Source: an uncultured Roseateles sp.
GTDB lineage: Bacteria; Pseudomonadota; Gammaproteobacteria; Burkholderiales; Burkholderiaceae_C
Assembly (NCBI RefSeq): GCF_945956965.1
Contig: NZ_CAMFJS010000003.1
Coordinates: 248,001-312,000, forward strand
Length of the DNA stretch: 64,000 bases
Reading direction: 5' to 3'
Part shown: piece by piece, positions 1 to 9,400 of the stretch
Layout of the letters: every line of letters begins with the position of its first letter
How positions within the stretch are numbered: position 1 is the first letter of the stretch
Translations under genes and position numbers: made by a program
The notes under the pieces: generated by a model
Databases searched by the model: none
Told to the model about the DNA's origin: nothing
The model's input: the letters and a program-made list of their open reading frames with translations, nothing else

Positions 1-182
1 CCGGCACCGTGATTCAAGACTAGGCCCCAGATAAGGGGGGCACCATGTGCATACGTCTCGAAATAACGTCGGCGAATGCCTAGCCGTGCACTAGGAAGCA
101 GGCCGACACGAATTTGTCACGAACATCGAGACAGCGGGTGGCCCGGTTTGGGCTCACCCCGCCTGGCTCAGATCAAGTCCAC

Positions 183-1607
183 TCAGCTCAGCTCGGCCAG
201 ATCGGCCATGCGCCGCACCTTGACCTTGCGGCCCTTGAGCTTGCCGTTGGACAGGCGCTTGACCGCCTCGCGGGCAATGCTGCGCTCCACCGCCACATAG
301 CTGTGGAATTCGGTGATATTGATCTTGCCGACCTGCTCGAACTTGAAGCCAGCCTCACCGGTCAGGGCGCCCAGGATGTCGCCCGGGCGAATCTTCTCCT
401 TGCGGCCACCGAGGATCTGCAAGGTGTCCATCGGCGGCTGCAAGACGCCGCCAGCGGCGGGCGCGAGCGTCTCAAGCGCTTGCCAGACAAAGGGATAGCC
501 CTGCATCTGCTCAATGCGGCCGATGCGTCCCATCTCATCCAGGCTGGCCAGGCTGAGCGCCAAGCCTTCCGCGCCGGCGCGGCCGGTTCGGCCAATGCGG
601 TGGGTGTGCACCTCGATATCGGGCGTCACTTCCACATTGATCACGCACTCCAGCTGGGCAATGTCCAGGCCACGCGCCGCCACATCGGTGGCCACCAGCA
701 CCGAGCAGCTGCGGTTGGCAAACTGAATCAACACCTGGTCGCGGTCACGCTGCTCCAGGTCACCATGCAAGGCCATGGCCACAAAGCCCTGGCCACTCAG
801 CACCTCGACCAAATCGCGGCACTGCGCCTTGGTATTGCAAAACGCAATCGTACTGGCGGGTCGGAAATGGTTCAGCAGCAAAGACACGGCATGCAGACGC
901 TCGCCCTCGGTGACCTCAAATGCCAGTTGGCGAATGCTGCTGGGCGCCTGCACCGCGGCCGTGTTGAGCTTGACCTCTTTGGGCTCACGCATGAACTGCG
1001 CGCTCAGCTTGGCAATGCCTTCCGGATAAGTGGCGGAGAACAGCAAGGTCTGGCGCTTCTTCGGTGCTTGCTTGGCGACGGTGACGATGTCGTCAAAGAA
1101 GCCCATGTCCAGCATGCGGTCCGCTTCGTCCAGCACCAAGGTGTTCAGGGCCGACAGATTCAGGCTACCGCGCTCCAGATGGTCCATTACCCGGCCCGGT
1201 GTGCCCACGGCGATGTGGCAGCCAAAGCCCAGGCTGTCCATCTGCGGCTTCATCGGCGAGCCACCGCACAGGGTCAGCACTTTGATGTTGTCAGCCGCGC
1301 GCGCCAGGCGACGAATCTCCTGGGTGACCTGATCGGCCAGCTCGCGGGTCGGGCACAGCACCAGGGCCTGCACATCGAAGCGGGCGGCATCGAGCTTGTG
1401 CAGCAGCGCCAGCGCGAAGGCGGCGGTCTTGCCGCTGCCGGTTTGCGCCTGGGCGATCAAGTCCTGGCCGGCCAGGGCCAGGGGCAGGCTCGCGGCCTGG
1501 ATAGGCGTCATCTGGGAATAGCCCAGCTGGGCCAGATTGGCCTGCATGGCGGGGCTCAGCGGGAGTTGAGCGAAGGAGAGTTTGTCGTTCTGAGTGGGGG
1601 CGTTCAT
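183..1607 (-). CDS. dbpA: ATP-dependent RNA helicase DbpA (DEAD-box)
   Basis: A 474-residue DEAD-box helicase, the usual DbpA length; the family unwinds 23S rRNA structures during 50S subunit assembly. Visible motifs: Walker A AQTGSGKT (residues 54-61), PTRELA, VLDEADRMLD, SAT, and HRIGRTGR in the second RecA domain. The last ~75 residues match the DbpA-type RNA-binding domain that recognises 23S hairpin 92, which separates it from generic RhlE-like helicases. The reading frame stays open upstream, but the ATG at 1607 (MNAPTQND) starts where helicase homology begins. It diverges from the sensor kinase at 1823 across a ~215 bp gap. The DbpA assignment rests on the C-terminal domain and is strong. 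Confidence 0.93.
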   Translation of the reverse strand: MNAPTQNDKLSFAQLPLSPAMQANLAQLGYSQMTPIQAASLPLALAGQDLIAQAQTGSGKTAAFALALLHKLDAARFDVQALVLCPTRELADQVTQEIRRLARAADNIKVLTLCGGSPMKPQMDSLGFGCHIAVGTPGRVMDHLERGSLNLSALNTLVLDEADRMLDMGFFDDIVTVAKQAPKKRQTLLFSATYPEGIAKLSAQFMREPKEVKLNTAAVQAPSSIRQLAFEVTEGERLHAVSLLLNHFRPASTIAFCNTKAQCRDLVEVLSGQGFVAMALHGDLEQRDRDQVLIQFANRSCSVLVATDVAARGLDIAQLECVINVEVTPDIEVHTHRIGRTGRAGAEGLALSLASLDEMGRIGRIEQMQGYPFVWQALETLAPAAGGVLQPPMDTLQILGGRKEKIRPGDILGALTGEAGFKFEQVGKINITEFHSYVAVERSIAREAVKRLSNGKLKGRKVKVRRMADLAELS

Positions 1608-1822
1608 CACGGGATTATCCCTGCATGGCCGCAATCGCCCTCGTTTTCGGGCTTTGTGCCGAAACTGTTGCGTGCGGTGAGCTTCACGCACACCAAGGGC
1701 GAGGGTCTCGATATCATCGATGCCCGATCGCTTGCACCACGCGTGGTCGTCCAAGGCCATCGTCTTGCCAGACTCTGCGCGCCCTGGGTTCGAGCCCTGG
1801 GCAGCAGCCATCAAGGGATGCC

Positions 1823-3589
1823 ATGACAGAAGCCGACAAGCTTGCGCCGACGCCCTCCTCCCTCGAAGTCGATACCCGTGCCGAAGACCATGCCGCGCGC
1901 TTGCAGCGCCGCGTGATCATGGTGGCGGCGCTGGTGATTGTGCTGGCCTGGCTCGCCATCGGCAGCCTGAATTGGCTGCGCCGCCACGACGCCATCAACA
2001 GCCAGTTCCAGCACAACGCCAATCTGGCCCGCGCGTTTGAGGAACAGACCGAGCGCGTGCTGGAGGCCAGCAATCAAGCCACCCTGCGTGCCCGCGATGT
2101 CATTGCCAGCGGCCGGGCCAGGCCCGATGATTTGGTCCGCTTTGCCAATGAGACCGGGCTCGCCCCCAAAATTTTGGCGCAACTGGCGTGGCTGGATGTG
2201 CGCGGCCACCTGGTGGCGAGCAATCTGGACCCTGAGGGTAAAAAGTCAGCCGGCCTGGATCTCTCCACACGTGATCACGTCAGGATCCACCTGTCCCCAC
2301 AATCCGAGCCGCCACTGGCGCCGCTGGCAGATCCAGATGAGCTCTACATCAGCAAGCCGGTACTGGGCAAGGTATCCAACAAATGGACCATCCAACTATC
2401 TCGTCGCATCACCGACCCCAGGGGCCGCTTGCTGGGCGTGGTCGTGGCCTCGCTGAACCCGAGCTACTTTGAAGAGGTTTTCCGTCGCGTTGATCTGGGA
2501 CGCATGGGCGGTGTGACCCTGGTCGGCCAAGACCTGGTCATCCGCGCACGTGTGATCGGCGGCGAGGCCGTCAAGCAAGGCGCCAGCTTGCCGGCCAATT
2601 CAGCCTTTGCCCGGCAAGCTTTGGGCAAGGAGGAGGCTAGCCTGATTGGCCTCGGCTCGATCGACGGGGTCGAGCGCCTGATCACCTCGCGCCAAATCAA
2701 AAACTACCCGCTCTATCTGCTGATTTCAGTGGGCCAAGAAGAGGCGCTGGCGCACTGGCGCTACGCCACCATCGCAACCACGGTGCTGACCCTGCTGCTC
2801 AGCCTCTTGATCACCGCCGCAGCGGCCGGGCTGGTGAACAGCTTGCGACGGCAAGAACTCAGCGCCGCGGCCTTGCGCCGCAGCGAAGCGCAGGCCCAAG
2901 CCGCCAATCAGGCCAAGAGCGAATTCCTGGCGGCCATGTCGCACGAATTGCGCACGCCGCTGACTAGCATTCGTGGCTTTGCCGAGTTGATGGAACAGCG
3001 GCTGGAAGACCCCAAGTTCCGCAAACAAGCGGGCCTGATCCGCAAAGGCGCCGAACACCTCAGCACCCTGCTGACCGAAATTCTTGACCTCGCCAAGGTC
3101 GAGGCCGGCGGCATGCGGCTGAACCAAGAGGAGGTCGACCCGCGGACTTTGCTGCAGGGTTGCGCAGACTTCTTTGCCATCTCGGCCGGTAACAAGGGCC
3201 TGGACCTGCGGGTTCAACTCGACGAGAAGCTGCCGGCCACCCTGCAATGCGACAGCTTGCGGCTCAAGCAAATTCTCAACAACCTGCTCTCCAACGCCAT
3301 CAAATTCACCGCCAAAGGCAGTGTGACCTTGTCAGCGGAAATGCAACCAGGCGCCATCGCCTTTCATGTGGATGACACCGGCCCGGGCATTCCCGCGCAC
3401 CTGCAGCAGACCATCTTCGAGAAATTTCGCCAAGCCCATGCGCTGATCAGCACCGAGCATGGCGGCACCGGCCTAGGCCTGGCTTTGTCGCGCGGCTTGG
3501 CCGAGTTGATGAAGGGTCAGCTGAGCGTGCACTCAGAGCTGGGGCGCGGCGCGCGCTTCACCCTGAGTTTGCCGATTCAGTCCCGCTGA
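1823..3589 (+). CDS. Membrane-bound sensor histidine kinase, PDC-type sensor
   Basis: A 588-residue sensor kinase. TM1 lies at about residues 33-53, followed by a ~250-residue periplasmic region resembling a double-Cache/PDC ligand sensor, then TM2 at about 315-340. A HisKA domain follows with MSHELRTPLTSIRG (phospho-acceptor His374), then an HATPase_c domain with N box LNNLLSNAIKF, G1 DDTGPGIP and G2 GGTGLGL. The ATG at 1823 follows a CAAGGGATGCC stretch and directly precedes a hydrophilic N-terminus; the frame is open further upstream without similarity. No response regulator lies beside it, so it is an orphan kinase and its ligand cannot be read from the sequence. It converges on yciH. Confidence 0.88.
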   Translation: MTEADKLAPTPSSLEVDTRAEDHAARLQRRVIMVAALVIVLAWLAIGSLNWLRRHDAINSQFQHNANLARAFEEQTERVLEASNQATLRARDVIASGRARPDDLVRFANETGLAPKILAQLAWLDVRGHLVASNLDPEGKKSAGLDLSTRDHVRIHLSPQSEPPLAPLADPDELYISKPVLGKVSNKWTIQLSRRITDPRGRLLGVVVASLNPSYFEEVFRRVDLGRMGGVTLVGQDLVIRARVIGGEAVKQGASLPANSAFARQALGKEEASLIGLGSIDGVERLITSRQIKNYPLYLLISVGQEEALAHWRYATIATTVLTLLLSLLITAAAAGLVNSLRRQELSAAALRRSEAQAQAANQAKSEFLAAMSHELRTPLTSIRGFAELMEQRLEDPKFRKQAGLIRKGAEHLSTLLTEILDLAKVEAGGMRLNQEEVDPRTLLQGCADFFAISAGNKGLDLRVQLDEKLPATLQCDSLRLKQILNNLLSNAIKFTAKGSVTLSAEMQPGAIAFHVDDTGPGIPAHLQQTIFEKFRQAHALISTEHGGTGLGLALSRGLAELMKGQLSVHSELGRGARFTLSLPIQSR

Positions 3590-3655
3590 TCGGCGCCGGC
3601 ACCAAGCCGGCCGGAGGCCATAAGCTAAGCAGGCGCCGACGCGACCCGAAAGGCC

Positions 3656-4042
3656 TCAGCCGCCGGCTTGCTTGACCGTCCAAGTACCTTTTTTCTTCAG
3701 CAGCTCGATCACCCGCTCGCGGTGGTCGCCCTGCACCTCGATCACGCCGTCTTTGACGGTACCACCAGAGCCGCAAGCAGCTTTCAACTCCTTGCCCAGG
3801 GCGATCAGCTCGGGCTCGGCCAGCAACATACCCTTGATCAGCGTAACGCCCTTGCCGGCGCGGCCCTTGGTTTCACGCGAGACGCGCACGATGCCGTCGC
3901 CCTTGGGCAGCACCGGGCGGCCACAGCGGCAGTCGGCCTTGGCCTGGCGGCATTCCGGGCAGGTGCGGCCGGTTTCGGTGGAATAGACCAAGCCGCTCAG
4001 CGCGCCCAGGCCGGAAAGAGATTTATTGTTTGACTTGCTCAT
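3656..4042 (-). CDS. yciH: YciH/SUI1-family translation initiation factor
   Basis: A 128-residue protein of the bacterial SUI1 (eIF1-like) family, proposed to affect start-site fidelity. An N-terminal cysteine cluster (CPECRQAKADCRCG, about residues 31-44) precedes the SUI1 domain with RETKGRAGKGVTLI and the C-terminal KKKGTWTVKQAGG. The chosen ATG at 4042 overlaps the dusC stop in an ATGA arrangement, which is why it is preferred over an ATG three codons upstream. It is the last gene of a four-gene leftward operon in which every junction is an ATGA overlap. Family assignment is secure; the physiological role of bacterial YciH is poorly fixed. Confidence 0.9.
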   Translation of the reverse strand: MSKSNNKSLSGLGALSGLVYSTETGRTCPECRQAKADCRCGRPVLPKGDGIVRVSRETKGRAGKGVTLIKGMLLAEPELIALGKELKAACGSGGTVKDGVIEVQGDHRERVIELLKKKGTWTVKQAGG

Positions 4043-5052
4043 GCGATGCAACTTTCTTCTTGTTCCAACTCACCCGTTGGCTCGCTCACCAGCTGATGCG
4101 CCCGAGCTTCCGGCTGCAGCGGCGCCGGGCCAAAGAGCTGCAAGGCCAATTCCTCGGGTGAATTGAGGGTGCGCAGGCGCAGATAAGCCTCTTCGGCCTC
4201 GGGGTAATGGCGGCGCAAATAGTGCAGCCATTGCTTGAGCCGGCCGGCCTGGTGGCGATGCGCCACATGGTGCTGGACCTGGGCGAAAAACACCTGCATC
4301 AAGGGCAGCAGCTGCGCCCAGGTCAGCGGCGCCGCATCGGGGCTGCGAATCGCCAGGGCCAGGCCCGGGTTGGCCACCATGCCGCGGCCCAGCATCAAAT
4401 CGTCGCAGCCGCTTTGCGCGCGGCAATTGGCAGCGTCGGCCGGGGTCCAGATCTCGCCGTTGGCAACCACCGGCACGCCCACCGCGGCGCGCACCTCGGC
4501 GATGCGGTCCCAGTAAGCGGGCGGCTTGTAGCCATCGGCCTTGCTGCGCGCGTGGATCACCAACTCTTCGGCGCCGGCTTCCACCATCGCCAGCGCGCAG
4601 TCCAGGGTACGCGAATAGTCCATATAGCCCAGGCGCATCTTGGCGGACAAGGGCATCTCGGCCGGCATGGCGCGGCGCACAGCGGCAACGATCTGGCCGA
4701 TCAGCTCGGGCTCGTCCAGCAGCACCGCCCCGCCCCGGTGCAAATTGACGCATTTGGCCGGGCAGCCGAAGTTCAAATCAATGCCAGCTGGCCCCAAGGC
4801 CGCCAGCTTGGCCGCGTTCTCGGCCATGCAGTTCACGTCGGAGCCCAGCAGCTGTGCGCGCACCGGCACGCCGGCCGCCGTCATGCCGCCGTTGAGCAGC
4901 TCCGGCACGATGCGGGTGAAAACGCGGTTAGGCATCAACATATCGGTGATGCGGATGAACTCGGACACACAGCGATCCACCCCGCCCACCTGCGTCAGCG
5001 CGTCACGCAGCATGTGGTCGAGCAGGCCTTCCATCGGCGCCAGCAAAATCAT
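4039..5052 (-). CDS. dusC: tRNA-dihydrouridine(16) synthase DusC
   Basis: A 337-residue flavin enzyme that reduces uridine in tRNA to dihydrouridine with NADPH. It opens with the TIM-barrel start MILLAPMEGLLDHMLRD, carries the catalytic cysteine in DLNFGCPAKCVN (about residues 92-103), then the FMN/phosphate segments KMRLGY and VVANGEIW, and ends with the helical tRNA-binding domain. The LAPMEG start and overall length fit the DusC subfamily rather than DusA or DusB. The start overlaps the upstream metallopeptidase stop by ATGA and the stop overlaps the yciH start likewise, indicating translational coupling. The U16 specificity is inferred from the subfamily. Confidence 0.92.
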   Translation of the reverse strand: MILLAPMEGLLDHMLRDALTQVGGVDRCVSEFIRITDMLMPNRVFTRIVPELLNGGMTAAGVPVRAQLLGSDVNCMAENAAKLAALGPAGIDLNFGCPAKCVNLHRGGAVLLDEPELIGQIVAAVRRAMPAEMPLSAKMRLGYMDYSRTLDCALAMVEAGAEELVIHARSKADGYKPPAYWDRIAEVRAAVGVPVVANGEIWTPADAANCRAQSGCDDLMLGRGMVANPGLALAIRSPDAAPLTWAQLLPLMQVFFAQVQHHVAHRHQAGRLKQWLHYLRRHYPEAEEAYLRLRTLNSPEELALQLFGPAPLQPEARAHQLVSEPTGELEQEESCIA

Positions 5053-5558
5053 GCCGCACTCCCGGCTTGCAAGTCCAGATGGGTCAGATACAGACGCAGA
5101 TCAAACTCCAGCTGGCCGTAATTGGGCTCCATATGCTGGCAGAGCTGATAGAAGGCCTTGTTGTGATCCAGCTCCTTCAGGTGCGCCAACTCATGCACCA
5201 CGATCATCTTCAAAAACTCCGCCGGCGCCTCACGAAATAGCGTGGCCACGCGAATCTCGCGCTTGGCCTTGAGCTTGCTGCCCTGCACCCTTGAGGCGCG
5301 GGTATGGGTGCCCAAGGCATGCTGGATCACCTTCAATTTGGCATCGAAGCAAACCTTGGCCAGCGGCTCCGAGCTGCGCAGATAGCGCTGCTTGAGGGCT
5401 TGGGTGTAGTCGAACAGGGCCGAGTCGCTGCGCACCTCGTTGACTTCGGGGTAGCGCCGGGCCAGGGTGGCGCCCAGGCGATCGCTGGCAATCAGCTGAT
5501 GGACCTGGGCTTGTAGTTCGGGCGAATAGCCACTGAGATATTTGAGAGGCGGAATCAC
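5049..5558 (-). CDS. YgjP-like (DUF45) metallopeptidase-domain protein
   Basis: A 169-residue protein with the zinc metallopeptidase motif VVHELAHLKELDHNKAFY (about residues 121-138): two histidines and a glutamate of HExxH plus a downstream His, characteristic of the YgjP/DUF45 (M48-like) family. The central part is basic (KLKAKREIRVATLF). No signal peptide or membrane segment is seen, so it should be cytoplasmic. Start and stop overlap the neighbouring peptidase and dusC genes by four bases each. Some YgjP relatives have been described as nucleotide pyrophosphatases, so peptidase activity should not be taken as proven. Confidence 0.85.
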   Translation of the reverse strand: MIPPLKYLSGYSPELQAQVHQLIASDRLGATLARRYPEVNEVRSDSALFDYTQALKQRYLRSSEPLAKVCFDAKLKVIQHALGTHTRASRVQGSKLKAKREIRVATLFREAPAEFLKMIVVHELAHLKELDHNKAFYQLCQHMEPNYGQLEFDLRLYLTHLDLQAGSAA

Positions 5559-7468
5559 GACAGGGCGGGAGAGGCGGGAAAGTGCCGCGCCACCCAGCCC
5601 TCAAAGGCCGCACACATGGCATCGTCACCCAGCGTATTGTCGGCGATCAGCTCAGCCCCGTGGATCACGCGGATCTGCGCATCCAGGGAGGAATGCGCAA
5701 GCGGTGCCTGTAGAGGCGATTGAACACGGGTCTCGGCGGCGGCCAAGCTGCGCTGCTCACGCGCCCAGGCCTCGGCCACTGACTCGTTGCAGGCCTCGGC
5801 CAAATAGCGGGCCGAGAAGCCCTCGCCGGTCAGGCTGCGCAGGGTGGCGTCATGGTCGATGCTGTTTCCCGGCACCCAGAAATGCTCCCGCAAAGCCGGG
5901 CCGATGGCCGGGTTGTCGCACAGATAGCCGTGCTGCTTCAAGAAATGCGCGCGGGTCTGGTAGACCGCCATATGCGCCAGCAGATAGCCTTGATAGGAGG
6001 CCGCCGATTCCTGGTTGAGCAGATGCGGAATCGCCAGCATGGGCCGTGGGCTGACGACGCCCAGCACCCGCAACTCGGTGGCGCGGGCCAGGGTCAGCAC
6101 GGCGTCGGCCGTCAATTCCTCATCCGCCATGGCGTAAAGCGCGGCCTCGAAGTAAGGCACGACGGCAATCGAGCGTTCTTCAAACGCGCGCATCGGCTGG
6201 CTGCTGGCGATGCGGGCGTGGATCAACTCGTCCGGCATGGCCTCACCGGCCGCATTCTTGGAATAACGCTTGAGCCAGTCGGCATCATTCAAAAGGCTGT
6301 CGCAGAACATCGACTGCGTCTCGGCATAAGCCATCGAGGTCGGCGCGAATTCCTGGGCAAAGCAGGGCGAGTTCTGCGCCACATTCGACATATGCGCCGC
6401 ATGCCCGCCCTCGTGGAACAAGGTGTTGATGCCGCGCAGGCCGCTGCCCAGCTGATCGGGCTTGGCGGTGGCGGTGAAGTTGACGGCGGCAGGCACCCAG
6501 TGGCCCTGCGCATCAAGGTAGCAAGGCACGGGGCTGTGGCAAAAGCCGTTCTGGTATTTGCCCGGCCGCTCCAGTAAATCGAGCTGCAGCGTGGCGCCGC
6601 GGTAGTCAATGCCCAGGCGCTTGAAGCTGTCCACCCAGCGCCGCAAGGCCGGGCCAAAAGGCATGTAGGCGTCCATGCGGCGAACCACATCGCCGCTGCT
6701 GTGAAAGCGTAGATTCCAGGGCTGCAAGGCCTGCTCACCAAAGCGAGCGCGCAAGTCGGCCAGGCAACGCTCGTGGGCGGCCTGCGTGCGCTGCACAAAG
6801 TCATCCAGAATGGCCATCAACGCGGCGGGCGTCATGCGCTCGTTCTTGCGCAGCTTGAGCTCGAAATAGTTACTGAAGCCCAGCGCCCGGGCCAGGCGGT
6901 TGCGCAGCTTGATGATGTCCAGCAAGCCATTGGCCAGCACCCAGGCCTCGATCTGCGCAAAGCCCTCGAAAGAGCTGCGCCGATAGGCCTCGACCGGATT
7001 GGTGGCGGCATTGGTGGCCAGCATGGACAGCGAGGCCACTTCAGACTCACCGCGCTCGTTCAAATGCGTGATCTGCAGCTCGCGCTTCTTCGCGAACAAG
7101 ACCGCCTCGGCCTCAATCAAGGCCTGCATCAAAACCCGACCCTGCTCGCTAGCCACGGTATTGGCCTCGAACAAGGCCAGCCAGCCGCGCAGGCCGTGCT
7201 GCAGAGCGGCAAGCTCGTCGGCTTGCTGCGAGGCTTGTTGTTCTTGCCCCAGCCGCTCCAGCTGCGCCAGATGCTCACGGGTCTGTGCCAGATTTTCGGG
7301 GTCGGAGATGAAGGCCTTGAAGGCCTGCTCCGCCAAGGCAAAACCGGCTTGATCCGCCGACGTGGCCATATACGTGGCCCAAAACAACTCCTCCTTGGTC
7401 TTGTGAACTGCGTTGTAGCGCTGGTTCAGCTGATCAAAAAAGACGCGGGCGGCTTGCAAGATAGGCAT
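5555..7468 (-). CDS. M3-family zinc oligopeptidase
   Basis: A 637-residue protein of peptidase family M3 (thimet oligopeptidase/oligoendopeptidase F group), which cleaves short peptides in the cytoplasm. The zinc motif FHEGGHAAHM places HExxH at residues 352-356, and the second zinc region is AYAETQSMFCDSLL. The N-terminal half is helical, as expected for the channel-forming subdomain. No secretion signal is seen. It is the first gene of the coupled operon ending in yciH, and its stop overlaps the next start (ATGA at 5555-5558). The ATG at 7468 opens a plausible N-terminus with only ~160 bp to the regulator gene upstream. The exact M3 subfamily is not settled. Confidence 0.9.
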   Translation of the reverse strand: MPILQAARVFFDQLNQRYNAVHKTKEELFWATYMATSADQAGFALAEQAFKAFISDPENLAQTREHLAQLERLGQEQQASQQADELAALQHGLRGWLALFEANTVASEQGRVLMQALIEAEAVLFAKKRELQITHLNERGESEVASLSMLATNAATNPVEAYRRSSFEGFAQIEAWVLANGLLDIIKLRNRLARALGFSNYFELKLRKNERMTPAALMAILDDFVQRTQAAHERCLADLRARFGEQALQPWNLRFHSSGDVVRRMDAYMPFGPALRRWVDSFKRLGIDYRGATLQLDLLERPGKYQNGFCHSPVPCYLDAQGHWVPAAVNFTATAKPDQLGSGLRGINTLFHEGGHAAHMSNVAQNSPCFAQEFAPTSMAYAETQSMFCDSLLNDADWLKRYSKNAAGEAMPDELIHARIASSQPMRAFEERSIAVVPYFEAALYAMADEELTADAVLTLARATELRVLGVVSPRPMLAIPHLLNQESAASYQGYLLAHMAVYQTRAHFLKQHGYLCDNPAIGPALREHFWVPGNSIDHDATLRSLTGEGFSARYLAEACNESVAEAWAREQRSLAAAETRVQSPLQAPLAHSSLDAQIRVIHGAELIADNTLGDDAMCAAFEGWVARHFPASPALS

Positions 7469-7630
7469 GGGCGGAGATTCGGCAAAGCCGCCAGCTTAGC
7501 GCCTACCGGGCAGTTGACGGGCGGTTGATGGGCAGTTGGCGGGCAGGAAATGAGCGAGAAGTGAGTAGCCGCTGGGCATGCATCCGCGCCGCGCCGGAGG
7601 AGCAGCCAAACGCAAGACGCCAGAAGCCAC

Positions 7631-9400
7631 TCACTCCGGATATTGCAACATGCCCAGCGTGCGCGCCCGCGTCACCGCATGCTTGCGGGAGCAGGCTTCG
7701 AGCTTGCTAAACATGCCTTTGAGGTGCCATTTCACCGTTTCAGCGCCAACCCCCATGGCCTGCGCGATTTCCTTGTTCGAATAATTGCGCGCCAGCAGTT
7801 GCAAGACCGCCTGCTCCTTGCGGGTCAGCAAGTCCATATGCTGCGGTGACACTGCGGGCAAGGAGGGCACGGGCGCTTCAGCCCGCCCAGCGCCCGAGGC
7901 TGACTGGCCCGCAGCAAGCGCGGGCTCAGGAGACGGCCCGCCCACCATCTGGACGCCCAACACCTGCAAGAGCGCCCGCGGGTTTCTCAGCCGCCCGCCA
8001 CCATCTTGAACATGGGCCAAGCGGGCCTGGCGTGAATAAGCGTAGGCCTGGCGCATCTGATCGGCCTCCGCGCAGGCATCGGCCAAATAGTCCAGCAAAG
8101 CGGCCGGCGGCCGCCAGCCGCGAATCAGACGGCCCCGGTCCAGGGCCGACTCAGCGTAGTGAATGGTGGCCGTGGGCGCGGTCATGCCAGCCGGCACGGG
8201 CAGGTTCTGCGCGCCGCGACGGTGCAACTCCGCCAGAGCGGCGCTGATTTCCACATCCACCAGCGGGCAGCCAAATCGCTCGCTCAGCGATTGCGCCTCT
8301 TCCAGCGCCACCATCGTGGCCTCGATTTGCCCCAGCTGCGCCAGGGCATGGGCTTGCCTCGCCAAAGACATGGCCAGATTGGCCATGGAGCAACCGGCGC
8401 GAAACAAGCCTATCGCCTCCCACATCACATCCACCGATTCGCGCACCTGCCCCAAGGCATGCAAAGTAAAAGCCAGCTCGCTGCAGGCAAAGGCTTTGCC
8501 CAGCCCCTGCGGCAGGCCGCGCATTTGCAGCAGTGCTTCATTCAAGGCCGCCAGGCTTTCCTGATGCCGGCCCAGGTGGCGCAGAACCCGGCCGACCTGG
8601 GTCTGCGTCATGCCCATCAGCAGGGGCCAGCCGGTGTGGCGGGCGCGGCTCGCCGGTGCTTCGAAGCACTGGGCTGAGGCCTCCATATCACCCAGCGCCA
8701 GACAGGCATTGCTGGCATTCATGCTCATGATGCAATGGAAGCGCAGCAAGCCCATGTCCAGCGCCAGGGCAGCAGAGCGATTGAACAGCTGCGCAGCTTC
8801 GGCAGGTTGACGCAAGCACAAAGGGAAGGCCTGGGCGGCCAGCGCAAAAGCCTGCTCGGCCGCGTTGCACGAGTCCACTTCTTCTTGAGGAACCGGCCCG
8901 GGACTCGCGTGCGAGGTGCCACGATCGCAAGCCAACATGCCCGCGGCAATGCCCCAGCGCTGGCGATCCGATGACTTGGCAAAACAAGCCAAACCCGACT
9001 CAAGCGCATGCACTTCACGCTCACGATCCCCGCTGAGCTTGGCGAGCAAGGCCTCGGCCAAAAATGCATCGCCCGCCGCATGCGCATCCACACTGGGCCG
9101 CAGATGATTGCGGGCCTGATCCAGCGCGGCCTGCGCATCGGCCATGCGACCAAACAAAGCGGCGGTTTCGCAGGCCACCAGGGCCGCACGCGCCATCACG
9201 GCATTGGCCTCGGCAAGCGGGAGCCGATGGCGCGGCAACCAGCGCCTGAATTCCGCCAACAGCGCCTCGGCGCGCCGGCTGTCACGCTGCCGCAGATGCC
9301 AGGCCAAGGCCAACAAGGCATGCAGGCGCGACACGCCTGCCGCCGCCTCGAGCCCCTGCTCCAGCCCCTCCAGAACTTGCTGCCTAACGACATATTCCAT
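7631..9400 (-). CDS. LuxR-family transcriptional regulator with helical repeat (TPR-like) N-terminus
   Basis: A 589-residue regulator. The C-terminal ~65 residues form a LuxR-type helix-turn-helix (LTRKEQAVLQLLARNYSNKEI, then AQAMGVGAETVKWHLKGMFS), of the MalT subtype. The rest is alanine-rich and helical in TPR-like pairs, with no P-loop, so this is a MalT-like C-terminal half without the STAND ATPase. No receiver or autoinducer-binding domain is visible. The ATG at 9400 follows the long intergenic region shared with the divergent acyltransferase. The motif CATAGGGGG occurs ~55 bp upstream and recurs upstream of the NarL-type regulator at 23088. Target genes are unknown. Confidence 0.82.
   Translation of the reverse strand: MEYVVRQQVLEGLEQGLEAAAGVSRLHALLALAWHLRQRDSRRAEALLAEFRRWLPRHRLPLAEANAVMARAALVACETAALFGRMADAQAALDQARNHLRPSVDAHAAGDAFLAEALLAKLSGDREREVHALESGLACFAKSSDRQRWGIAAGMLACDRGTSHASPGPVPQEEVDSCNAAEQAFALAAQAFPLCLRQPAEAAQLFNRSAALALDMGLLRFHCIMSMNASNACLALGDMEASAQCFEAPASRARHTGWPLLMGMTQTQVGRVLRHLGRHQESLAALNEALLQMRGLPQGLGKAFACSELAFTLHALGQVRESVDVMWEAIGLFRAGCSMANLAMSLARQAHALAQLGQIEATMVALEEAQSLSERFGCPLVDVEISAALAELHRRGAQNLPVPAGMTAPTATIHYAESALDRGRLIRGWRPPAALLDYLADACAEADQMRQAYAYSRQARLAHVQDGGGRLRNPRALLQVLGVQMVGGPSPEPALAAGQSASGAGRAEAPVPSLPAVSPQHMDLLTRKEQAVLQLLARNYSNKEIAQAMGVGAETVKWHLKGMFSKLEACSRKHAVTRARTLGMLQYPE

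Noticed and set aside
90-180. Terminator for dbpA (GCGGGTGGCCC / GGGCTCACCCCGC)
   Set aside because: The stem has mismatches and bulges and there is no T tract on the minus strand.
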